Positions 1 through 7,600 of a stretch of 37,585 nucleotides of DNA are shown piece after piece. Origin of the DNA: JBBRUG01 sp038247995 (GTDB lineage Bacteria; Chloroflexota; Chloroflexia; Chloroflexales; Chloroflexaceae); NCBI GenBank assembly GCA_038247995.1, contig JBBRUG010000011.1, positions 1-37,585 of the forward strand, given 5' to 3'. How positions within the stretch are numbered: the first letter of the stretch is position 1; each line of letters starts with the position of its first letter. Both the position numbers and the translations under genes were made by a program. The notes beneath the pieces were generated by a model. The model worked only from the letters and a program-made list of their open reading frames with translations. It was not told where the DNA came from and searched no databases.

Positions 1-39
1 GCTACGATGGGGGTGAGGGCTGCTCGCAGGTGGAGGGTT

Positions 40-260
40 TTTGCCGTTGCCCGCACCCCCAACCCCCTTCGGCTACGCTCAGAGCAGGCCGCTCCCAGAG
101 CGGGAGCGGGGCTTCCGACAGCAACAGGACGCCGAATCTGCGGCGGCTCCCCCTGCTCCTCTTGAGGGAGCAGGGGGCTGGGGGGATGCGGGGAATAGCG
201 CATTGGGACGCGATCCTGTAAAAACCCTACACCTGAGAGGAGGGGCAGGGGGGTGAGGGT
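40..260. repeat. Palindromic G/C-run repeats in intergenic region
   Basis: The first 426 bases hold no convincing gene. Two inverted repeats are visible: CCGCTCCC with GGGAGCGG at 89-109, and a longer pair of C/G runs with CTGCTC at 149-177, one base bulged. G-rich strings (gggggtgaggg-like) recur near 10 and 250. Short open frames across here are translations of the repeats. The pattern matches the hairpin-rich spacers elsewhere in the window. No T-tract follows, so I do not call a terminator. Confidence 0.6.
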
Positions 261-378
261 GTTTGGGTGCCTGCCGCTGACTTTGCAACAGCCCTGGGCT
301 CAGAAGATTACCTTGCACTGACAGGTATTCCCTCGCAGAACAAGCAGAGTATGCCTGTGATCAATTCCCGTTCACCTC

Positions 379-387
379 TGCTAGACT
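379..387 (+). promoter_or_regulatory. Candidate extended -10 promoter for histidine kinase
   Basis: TG-C-TAGACT matches the TGnTAnnnT pattern seen before several other genes in the window. It lies 40 nt before the proposed kinase start. No convincing -35 is visible, as is usual for extended -10 promoters. Weak on its own. Confidence 0.35.
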
Positions 388-426
388 ACAAACCATATGC
401 GATCCGCCTCGTGAAAGTAAACTCCC

Positions 427-1278
427 ATGTCTGTCAAGTCAAATACGTATCGCACAAATGGTCACGCCGAACAGTCGGCTGAATTGCCTGCAACCATGCA
501 TAGGGGCGCTACGATGCTGCCCAATGGCGTGGCGACGCCGGGAGCACACGAGGCTACGTCGCGTGACGCTAGAGGAGTGAGCCGCAGCGAAGCGGATTCC
601 GTGCTGGCCCTGGTGGCGCACGAACTGCGCACGCCGCTTACGGTCTTACTTGGGCAGGCCCAATTGCTGCAACGCCGGCTGGCTGGCCGGGCAGATACGC
701 TGTCCGGCGATCAGAAAACGGCTGATGTCCTTGTTGAACAGACCCATCGGCTCAGGGCACTGATCGATACATTACTTGACGTTACCCAGTTCGAACACGG
801 CCAACTACGCGTCATTCCAATGCCGCTCGACTTTGGCGCTCTGGTGCGCCGGATCGTGGAGGAACTCCAACCAGCGCTGCATTTCCATACCCTGCGTCTC
901 TACATGGAGCCGGGGCAATTCTGGGTTGCGGGCGATGCGCTCCGGCTGGAGCAAGTGCTCCAAAATCTGCTCCAGAACGCCGTCAAATATAGCCCGCCGG
1001 ATGGCATCATTACCGTCCAGATGGCGCCGTATGGTGATCAGGTGCGGGTCGCTGTAAGCGACAATGGGATCGGCATTGCGGCGAGTGTTCGGCCTTTGCT
1101 CTTCCAACGTTTTACTCGGGCTGATCCGATCGAAGGGCGACCCGTGGCCGGGCTTGGCCTGGGTCTTTATCTTTGCAAGGCGCTCATGGATCTCCATGGC
1201 GGCAGCATCCAGGTCGAGAGTGTCGAAGAAATGGGCAGTACCTTTATCCTGCTCCTGCCGAAGTTGGTGCGCGGATGA
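427..1278 (+). CDS. Sensor-less histidine kinase
   Basis: This 283-residue protein has the catalytic core of a two-component histidine kinase, which autophosphorylates a histidine and passes the phosphate to a response regulator. The H-box is AHELRTPL with the phospho-acceptor at about His65. An N-box follows (LLQNAVKYSPPDG), then G1 (SDNGIGI) and G2 (GLGLGLYL) of the ATP-binding domain. No membrane segment, PAS or GAF domain precedes the H-box; the first 55 residues are low complexity. It is therefore probably cytosolic and must take its signal from a partner. No response regulator is adjacent. The stop overlaps the next start (ATGA at 1275-1278), coupling it to the sigma-like gene. The start is uncertain: ATG 427 has no clear ribosome site, while ATG 514 has AGGGG 8 nt upstream. 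Confidence 0.88.
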   Translation: MSVKSNTYRTNGHAEQSAELPATMHRGATMLPNGVATPGAHEATSRDARGVSRSEADSVLALVAHELRTPLTVLLGQAQLLQRRLAGRADTLSGDQKTADVLVEQTHRLRALIDTLLDVTQFEHGQLRVIPMPLDFGALVRRIVEELQPALHFHTLRLYMEPGQFWVAGDALRLEQVLQNLLQNAVKYSPPDGIITVQMAPYGDQVRVAVSDNGIGIAASVRPLLFQRFTRADPIEGRPVAGLGLGLYLCKALMDLHGGSIQVESVEEMGSTFILLLPKLVRG

Positions 1279-1916
1279 GCCAACGCGCACATAATACCGA
1301 TCATCTGCCCCATGCGTCGCTGCCCGACACAGTGTTGATCGAACGGATCGCGGCGCGTGATCGTACGGCGCTTGGTTTGCTCTACGATCGTTATGCCGCC
1401 CTGCTCTATACATTGGCGCTGCGTATTACCGGTTCACAAGCGTCGGCTGAAGTTGTCGTTGAAGAGGTGTTTGGCCTGTGTTGGGAGGCAGGCAAGGGTT
1501 TTTTGCAGAGTAGTCCTTCGGCCACGCTCATTGCCGTCACCCGGCAATATGCGCGCAAGGTGGTTGGCGCTGCGGGCGCTCATGCCGCGCGTGACGCCAT
1601 CCGCGCCGAACCTTTCGTGCCGGGCCTGCACCATGAGCTTGCCCTCGATAATGCCGCGATTATCCGGCTGCGCGCGACGTTGACTGCCTTACCCGCCGAG
1701 CAGCGTGACGTGATTGAGTTAAGCTATTATGCCGGTCTGCGCCAGCATGAGATCGCCGAACACTTGGTGTTGCCCAAACCGAGCGTTGTACGCGCATTAC
1801 GATTAGGTCTTCAGGCTCTGGCCACCTGTTTTACCCATGCGGTTAACCTGCCTGCAACAGGTGTTTCTGGATCTTCCCCAGCGCATTCCTCGGTAGTCCA
1901 TCAACATAACGAATAA
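1275..1916 (+). CDS. ECF-like RNA polymerase sigma factor
   Basis: The product is a 213-residue sigma-70 family protein of the ECF type, expected to direct RNA polymerase to a specific promoter set. Region 2 is seen as LLYDRYAALLYTLALRI followed by VVVEEVFGLCWE. Region 4 is LPAEQRDVIELSYYAGLRQHEIAEHL, with a final helix resembling the usual TVKSRLRLGL (here SVVRALRLGL). Region 2.4 and the recognition helix depart somewhat from consensus, so promoter preference may be unusual. The start ATG 1275 overlaps the kinase stop, implying translational coupling and a joint pathway. No anti-sigma gene follows. Its last 74 bases overlap the convergent acyl-CoA ligase gene. The family call is good; the regulon is unknown. 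Confidence 0.8.
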   Translation: MSQRAHNTDHLPHASLPDTVLIERIAARDRTALGLLYDRYAALLYTLALRITGSQASAEVVVEEVFGLCWEAGKGFLQSSPSATLIAVTRQYARKVVGAAGAHAARDAIRAEPFVPGLHHELALDNAAIIRLRATLTALPAEQRDVIELSYYAGLRQHEIAEHLVLPKPSVVRALRLGLQALATCFTHAVNLPATGVSGSSPAHSSVVHQHNE

Positions 1917-3396
1917 CCCGTGGCAGCTTATAGGCCGCCAACCGCTCGCGGCAGAAGGCGCTGAGTGCGGCATCGGCATGGTCGGGCGTCAGATCGGCCG
2001 CTGAGCGTAACACCACTGCCGCAGCCACCCGCTCGCCCAGGTCGGCGTCGGCCATGCCATACACGGCGCACTCGGCGACGTTGGGATGTTGGAGCAACAC
2101 TTCCTCGACTTCACGCGGGTAGACGTTATAGCCCCCGCTGATGATCAACTCCTTGGCCCGCCCCGTGATCGTGAAATAGCCGTCAGGAGCGCGCTGCCCC
2201 AGGTCGCCGGTGCTAAACCAGCCATCGGCGTGGAACACCTCAGCCGTTGCCGCCGGGTTCTGCCAGTAGCCCGCACAGACATGCGGCCCGCGCACCTCGA
2301 CCTCGCCAATCTTCCCATCCGGCAGCGGCTCACGCGTGCGCACCGCAACGATGCGTGCTGCTTGCCCCGGAAACGGTATACCCACACTGCCCGGCCGCCG
2401 CTCGCCGTCGTAGGGGTTGGTCAAGTTCATTACCGTTTCGGTCATCCCATAGCGCTCCAGGATCGGCTGGCCAAACAGCGCCTGGAAATCGGCGAAGGTC
2501 TGTGGGGTCAGCGGCGCGGAGCCGGACACGAACAAGCGTACCGAGGAACCAGGGAACTGTGGAACTGAAGAACCAGGAACCAAAGGAACAGTTGGTTCTC
2601 CGGTTCTCTGGTTCTCCGGTTCTCTGGTTCTCGCCCGCGCCTCCGCAATCAGCCGCGTATACATCGTCGGCACGCCGAAAAACATGCTCACTGTGCCGCT
2701 ATGGAGCGTCGCCAACACTTCATCAGCCGCAAAACGCGGCCGCAGATCGAGGCTGGCGCCGCTGAGCAGCGTGCCGTGGACGCCCACCCCCAAACCGTGG
2801 ATATGAAAGAGCGGCAGCACCAGCAGCAGCCGATCAGCGTTTGTCCACGCCCAGGCCGCAGTAACTGCGCTGCTGTTCGCCGTCAGGCTGGCGTGCGTGT
2901 GCATTGCGCCCTTGGCCCGCCCGGTGGTGCCGGAGGTATAGGCGAGCAGGGCTAATTCCGTCGGCGCGGGCGGCATGAGCGTGCGATAGTCGGCTGGCGG
3001 CGGGTTGGCGGCAGCATCAATGGCTACATTGCATCCGGCCTGCGCCAGATGTTCGCGTCCCGCCGCATCGGTAACCACCAGGCGCGCCGCCGAATCAGCC
3101 AGAATGTGCTGCAACTCGCTCGCCCGATACTGCGTGTTGATCAGCACCACCGCCGCGCCGGCGAGTTGGGCGCCCAGGTAGGCGGCCAGAAACGTCGGGC
3201 TGTTCGGCAAGTACAACCCGACCCGATCGCCCCGCGCCACGCCCTGCTGCTGATAGTGCTGCGCCCACCCGATGCTCTGCGCTGCCAGTTCTGCATAGCT
3301 GATCGGCGTGCCCTGCCAGATCACGCAGGGTGCGTCCGGGGTCTGGGCGGCGTGGGCCAGGAGGGCGGCTGGAATGGTCGGAAATACCGTACCCAT
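1843..3396 (-). CDS. AMP-forming acyl-CoA synthetase
   Basis: A 517-residue member of the ANL (acyl-CoA ligase) superfamily, which activates a carboxylic acid as acyl-AMP and then forms the CoA thioester. Visible motifs are the P-loop YTSGTTGRAKGA, the A5 motif ERYGMTET, STGDLG and the C-terminal catalytic lysine in LPRNALGKIQK. The whole fold is present, so it should be active. Substrate cannot be read from sequence; length and motifs fit medium/long-chain or malonyl-CoA synthetase-like enzymes. I chose ATG 3396 over an upstream ATG at 3429 because AGGA lies about 10 nt before it and the protein then begins like family members (TIPAALLAHAAQTPDAPC). Just before RLFVSGSAPL there is about 35 residues of repeat-derived sequence rich in Arg/Glu/Pro/Ser that the family lacks. 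The 3' end overlaps the sigma-like gene by 74 bases. Confidence 0.9.
   Translation of the reverse strand: MGTVFPTIPAALLAHAAQTPDAPCVIWQGTPISYAELAAQSIGWAQHYQQQGVARGDRVGLYLPNSPTFLAAYLGAQLAGAAVVLINTQYRASELQHILADSAARLVVTDAAGREHLAQAGCNVAIDAAANPPPADYRTLMPPAPTELALLAYTSGTTGRAKGAMHTHASLTANSSAVTAAWAWTNADRLLLVLPLFHIHGLGVGVHGTLLSGASLDLRPRFAADEVLATLHSGTVSMFFGVPTMYTRLIAEARARTREPENQRTGEPTVPLVPGSSVPQFPGSSVRLFVSGSAPLTPQTFADFQALFGQPILERYGMTETVMNLTNPYDGERRPGSVGIPFPGQAARIVAVRTREPLPDGKIGEVEVRGPHVCAGYWQNPAATAEVFHADGWFSTGDLGQRAPDGYFTITGRAKELIISGGYNVYPREVEEVLLQHPNVAECAVYGMADADLGERVAAAVVLRSAADLTPDHADAALSAFCRERLAAYKLPRVIRYVDGLPRNALGKIQKHLLQAG
2540..2635. repeat. In-frame repeat insertion within acyl-CoA ligase
   Basis: On the plus strand an 8-mer GGTTCTCy is repeated five times (about 2592-2631). 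It is preceded by copies of the complementary GAACC/GGAAC type (about 2545-2587), so the block is both tandem and roughly inverted. It is a multiple of three and leaves the reading frame open, adding about 35 residues between a helix (YTRLIAEARA) and the conserved RLFVSGSAPL strand. Confidence 0.8.
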
Positions 3397-3448
3397 AGGT
3401 TCATTCCTGAGGTTATGCTGCAGTATCATGCAGTGCGTAATAGCACGA

Positions 3449-3457
3449 TGCTACAAT
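3449..3457 (+). promoter_or_regulatory. Extended -10 promoter for STAS protein
   Basis: TG-C-TACAAT lies 43 nt before the ATG at 3500. A second A/T-rich hexamer, TATAAA, is at 3465-3470. A small palindrome TAGCA-CGA-TGCTA (3441-3453) overlaps the first -10 and could be a binding site. The divergent acyl-CoA ligase must use the same 100-base spacer. Confidence 0.5.
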
Positions 3458-3499
3458 TAAGCGGTATAAAATGGCATAGCGACAACGAAGTAGGAGATC

Positions 3500-4579
3500 A
3501 TGCTTCAGCAAATCTTTACCGTTAACCATAATGATCCCGACAGCGAGCGCCGCGGGCGGACGATGATCACCGTTGCTCTGGCACTGGTGGTGATTATGTT
3601 GATCGCTCTTCCAGTCGTATTCACCCGCGATCTTGCGGATCGGGTGAGTTCATTGACCACGCTCTTGTTTGGCTTGGGCATTGTGGTGGGCACAATCGCT
3701 CTGGCGCGCTTCGGCCACGTCGCTGCTGCGGGATGGGGCCTGGTGATCACGACCGGCCTCGCAGTGATCATGCCGTCGATTGTGCGCGGTGATATTTCCT
3801 CTTCGTTGCTGTACCTGATCGTTCCCGTGCTAATTGCCGGCGTTGTGCTGAAGCCTTGGCAGATCTGGGTTGCGCTTGGATTTGCGTATATGTTGCTGGC
3901 CATCGATCTAAGCCTATTGCCGGCTGAGTTGGTCACTGAACCCAGTGCCTTCATTCTGCTGTCGAACACGGTGCTGATTTTATTTATTGCCAGCCTGATC
4001 ACATTTATCAGCTCACGGATTGCCGCCGGGGCGTTTGTCGCCGCCCGCCAATCGCGCGTGGCTGCTGATGATGCTTCGCATCAGCTTGCCGAACTCAATG
4101 TCAATCTGGAAGATCAGGTTCGTATTCGCACCCAGGAGTTGAGCCAGGCGCTGGCCGAAGTTGAAATCCGCGCCGTGGAACGCCAACACCTGCTCGAAGA
4201 GATCGAAGGCCAGCGCAGTACCATCCGTGAGATGAGCGTGCCAATCCTCCCCGTTCGCGCCGGGACGCTGGTGCTGCCACTGGTTGGCGCGCTCGATAGC
4301 GAGCGGCTGAACGATCTCCAGACGCAGGCCCTGGAGGCCTTGGAGCGCTCACGGGCGCACACGTTGTTGCTCGACGTGACGGGTGTGCCGATTGTTGACA
4401 CGTATGTGGCGCGGGGAATCTTGCGGACGGTACAGGCGGCGCGCTTGCTGGGCGCCGATGCGGTACTAATCGGCGTGCGCCCGGAAGTGGCGCAGGCGCT
4501 GGTCACGCTCGGGGTCGATCTTGGCGATGTACACACGGCTGCCGATCTGGAAAGTGCGCTCGCAAGGCCCCGGCGCTAA
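3500..4579 (+). CDS. RsbR-like membrane protein with STAS domain
   Basis: This 359-residue protein has about six hydrophobic segments in residues 22-185, a charged coiled-coil linker (about 190-245, QLAELNVNLEDQVRIRTQEL onwards) and a C-terminal STAS domain (about 250-355). The STAS sequence DVTGVPIVDTYVARGILRTV and GADAVLIGVRPE is the RsbR type, known from stressosome-like partner-switching pathways. RsbR proteins are phosphorylated on threonines in this domain: the Thr of DVTG is present, whereas the place often occupied by Thr in an LTGI motif is Ile here. The membrane part probably senses an envelope or chemical signal. AGGAG 5 nt before ATG 3500 supports the start. No RsbS or RsbT gene is adjacent, so partners must be elsewhere. 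Confidence 0.85.
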   Translation: MLQQIFTVNHNDPDSERRGRTMITVALALVVIMLIALPVVFTRDLADRVSSLTTLLFGLGIVVGTIALARFGHVAAAGWGLVITTGLAVIMPSIVRGDISSSLLYLIVPVLIAGVVLKPWQIWVALGFAYMLLAIDLSLLPAELVTEPSAFILLSNTVLILFIASLITFISSRIAAGAFVAARQSRVAADDASHQLAELNVNLEDQVRIRTQELSQALAEVEIRAVERQHLLEEIEGQRSTIREMSVPILPVRAGTLVLPLVGALDSERLNDLQTQALEALERSRAHTLLLDVTGVPIVDTYVARGILRTVQAARLLGADAVLIGVRPEVAQALVTLGVDLGDVHTAADLESALARPRR

Positions 4580-4588
4580 AAAGAAACC

Positions 4589-4628
4589 AAAAACGGCGGG
4601 TCGAGCATTGCTCGGCCCGCCGTTTTTT
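4589..4628. terminator. Bidirectional rho-independent terminator
   Basis: A 19-bp stem (AAAAACGGCGGGTCGAGCA against its near-perfect complement, one G-T pair) is flanked by A5 on the left and T6 on the right, so it can end transcripts from both sides. It lies between the convergent STAS gene and ppdK, starting 9 nt after the first stop and 7 nt past the second. Confidence 0.92.
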
Positions 4629-4635
4629 AGTGCGC

Positions 4636-7600
4636 TTACTTGTCGCGGCGGGCTTCGCCAATGGCCGCTTGTGCCGCCGACAGCCGCGCGATCGGCACCC
4701 GGTAGGGCGAACAACTCACGTAGTTCAGGCCTACGCTATGGAAGAAGGCTACCGATGCCGGGTCGCCGCCATGCTCGCCGCAGATGCCGACTTTGAGATC
4801 GGGGCGCGTCTCGCGGCCGCGAGTGGTGCCGATCCGCACGAGTTCGCCGACGCCGCGCTGGTCGATCGTCTGGAATGGGTCGTCGGTCAGGATCTTGCGC
4901 TCGACATAAAGCGGCAGGAAACGCCCGGCGTCGTCCCGCGAGAGGCCGAGCGCGGTCTGCGTGAGGTCGTTCGTGCCGAAGCTGAAGAACTCGGCCGTGG
5001 TGGCGATCTCATCGGCGGTGAGCGCTGCCCGCGGCAGTTCGATCATCGTACCGACCAGATACTTCACCTTCACACCCGTTTCGGCTTCCACATCGGCAGC
5101 CGCCTTGCGCACAATCTGCTCTTGCGGATTGAACTCGCTGATGTAGCCGACGAGCGGGATCATCACCTCTGGATGCACCTCGATCCCTTCCTTCTGCAGT
5201 TTCGCCGCAGCGTGGAAGATCGCCCGCGCCTGCATCTCGGTAATTTCGGGATAGATAATGCCCAGGCGGCAACCGCGGAACCCGAGCATTGGGTTGGTCT
5301 CGCGCAGGCTCTCGACCCGCGCCTTCACCTTCTCGCTTGAGACGCCGAGTTTGGCGGCGAGGGCGTCCATCTCTTCGGCATCGTGAGGGAGGAACTCGTG
5401 CAGCGGCGGGTCGAGGGTGCGGATCGTCACCGGCAAACCGGCCATCGCGCGGAAGATACCCTCGAAGTCGGCCTGCTGGAGCGGCTCGATCTTGGCCAGC
5501 GCAGCGCGGCGCTCTTCTTCGGTTTCGGCGATGATCATCTCGCGCACGGAGTCGATGCGATCGCCCTCGAAGAACATATGCTCGGTGCGGCAGAGCCCAA
5601 TGCCCTCGGCGCCAAAGCTGCGCGCCACTGCGGCGTCGTGCGGGGTGTCGGCATTGGCGCGCACACCCAACTGGCGGAACTCATCGGCCCATTGCATCAG
5701 TGTGGCAAAGTCGTCCGACAATTCAGGTTGCACCGTCGGCAGGCGCCCGGCGAAGACCTCGCCTGTGCCGCCGTCAAGCGTTACCCAATCGCCCTTTTTA
5801 ACTGTTGTGCCATTCACGTGGACGGCCTGCTCGGCGTAGCTCACGCGCAGGTCACCGGCGCCGGCCACGCAGGGCTTGCCCATGCCACGGGCTACTACAG
5901 CGGCGTGCGAGTTTGAAATCAGCACTGGCGTCATCCGGCTGGAGAAGACGATATAGTTCTTGTCCAGGTCGTCGCTGGCGTCAACCTCGAAGTTATAGAC
6001 GAGCGCAGGTTGAGCGGCGCCTGCCGAGCGAACGCGGTAGGAACGCAGCGGTGCATCGAGCAATGCTTCAACCTCGCGAGCCAGGTTGCCGACGCAAAGC
6101 GGCAGAATATCGTGGCGGATCTTCTCAACGCCAAACATAACGTTGCGTTTGACGCCCTCGCGCACGCGGCCCATATAGTTCACCACGTCTTGCACATCGG
6201 CGAACATAGCGCGCATACTCAGACATTGCGACTCATAACGTCGGGGCGGGATCTCAGCGCGAATGCGGTGAGTGAAGGCTAAAATCTCCTCAACCTGTTC
6301 ACTGATTTGTAGGAGATAGTTCTCGCGGTTGTTCACAATCTGCGGCATGATCCCCAGGCGCAAACAGGCGAGTGCCAGACCATCGAGCAGATCGCGCTTT
6401 GCGTGCGACATACTGATCTGCAAGCGTACCATGCTCGATTCTTCAGCGTAGGTTCCATCACCATCGACGAAGCCGGCCAGGAAGTGCAGCAGCGCTGTCC
6501 GATCAAGCGAAAGCACCCAACTGTCCAGGTTGGCGCGGATTTCGGCGAGACGAGCGGCCGGCTCACGGCGGAAGCTGATCCGATCCTCCACGCTGCCCTG
6601 AATCGTACGGCCCCTGAGCGTCGCCACAGTTTCGCGTTCACGCACATAGCTGAAGGGCACGCCAAAGGCCTGCTCGAAGCTCTGTTCCACGGCGGCGATA
6701 AAGTCGGCCTTTGCCGGGGTGGGCTTCTGCACAAAGGTTACCGCACCCTTGGTGCTGCGCAGATTGATATAACCATCAGAGAAGATTGCGCCCGCTACAT
6801 AGGCTAGCGCGGTCGGTGTCGGCGTTTCAGCGAGGGCTGGATGCTGATCGACTACGGTCAGGAAGTCCTCGTCGGACAGCACCGCGTCGAGTCGCTTCTT
6901 GGTGAGTTGGCGATTCTGGATCGTGTACATCTTGTGGTCGGCAGTCAGGCGCAGCGTATTATCCTCGGCGCGGCCCGTCTGCGACACAGCCACCGGCAGT
7001 ACGTCAGCGGGCTTCCGCCCGGCAGCGATAATTTCGCGCCAGATTGGGCGCAAGCTGGTGCTATCGAAGGCCAGGATGCGGAGGGTTTGGCCTTCGGCCA
7101 TGCGGTCAAAGGCGGCTTCGGCCGTCAGCAAGCCCTGATCCGTCAGGATCCGCGTTTCGCCGGCGACACAGGTCATGCCCCCCCGTGCCGTCAGAATCGC
7201 CTGCGCGGCGACCATGCCGTGAAAATCTTCGGGGGCGGTTTCGATGCGGATGAGGATCACCGGCTCGCCAAGGGTCGCGAGTTGCTCGGCCTCATCGGGG
7301 TCGAACACGGCCTTACCGGAGGCGGCGCCGGGTGAAGCGGGCAGGCCGACCGTAAGCGCTTTGATCTTGGCGCGTGCCGCCGGGTCGATCATCGGGTGGA
7401 GCAACTGATCCAGCGCTGCCGGATCGACGCGCTGCACAGCGGTGGCATGATCGAGCACACCTTCATTGGCCAGATCAACGGCGACCTTCACGGCGGCGGC
7501 GGCAGTGCGCTTGCCATTGCGGGTCTGGAGCATCCAGAGCTTACCGCGCTCAATCGTAAATTCAACGTCCTGCACATCTTTGTAATGCGCTTCGAGTTGC

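Noticed and set aside
4630..5340. 236-residue open frame antisense to ppdK
   Set aside because: Codon-bias shadow of a clear gene; no recognisable domain or ribosome site.
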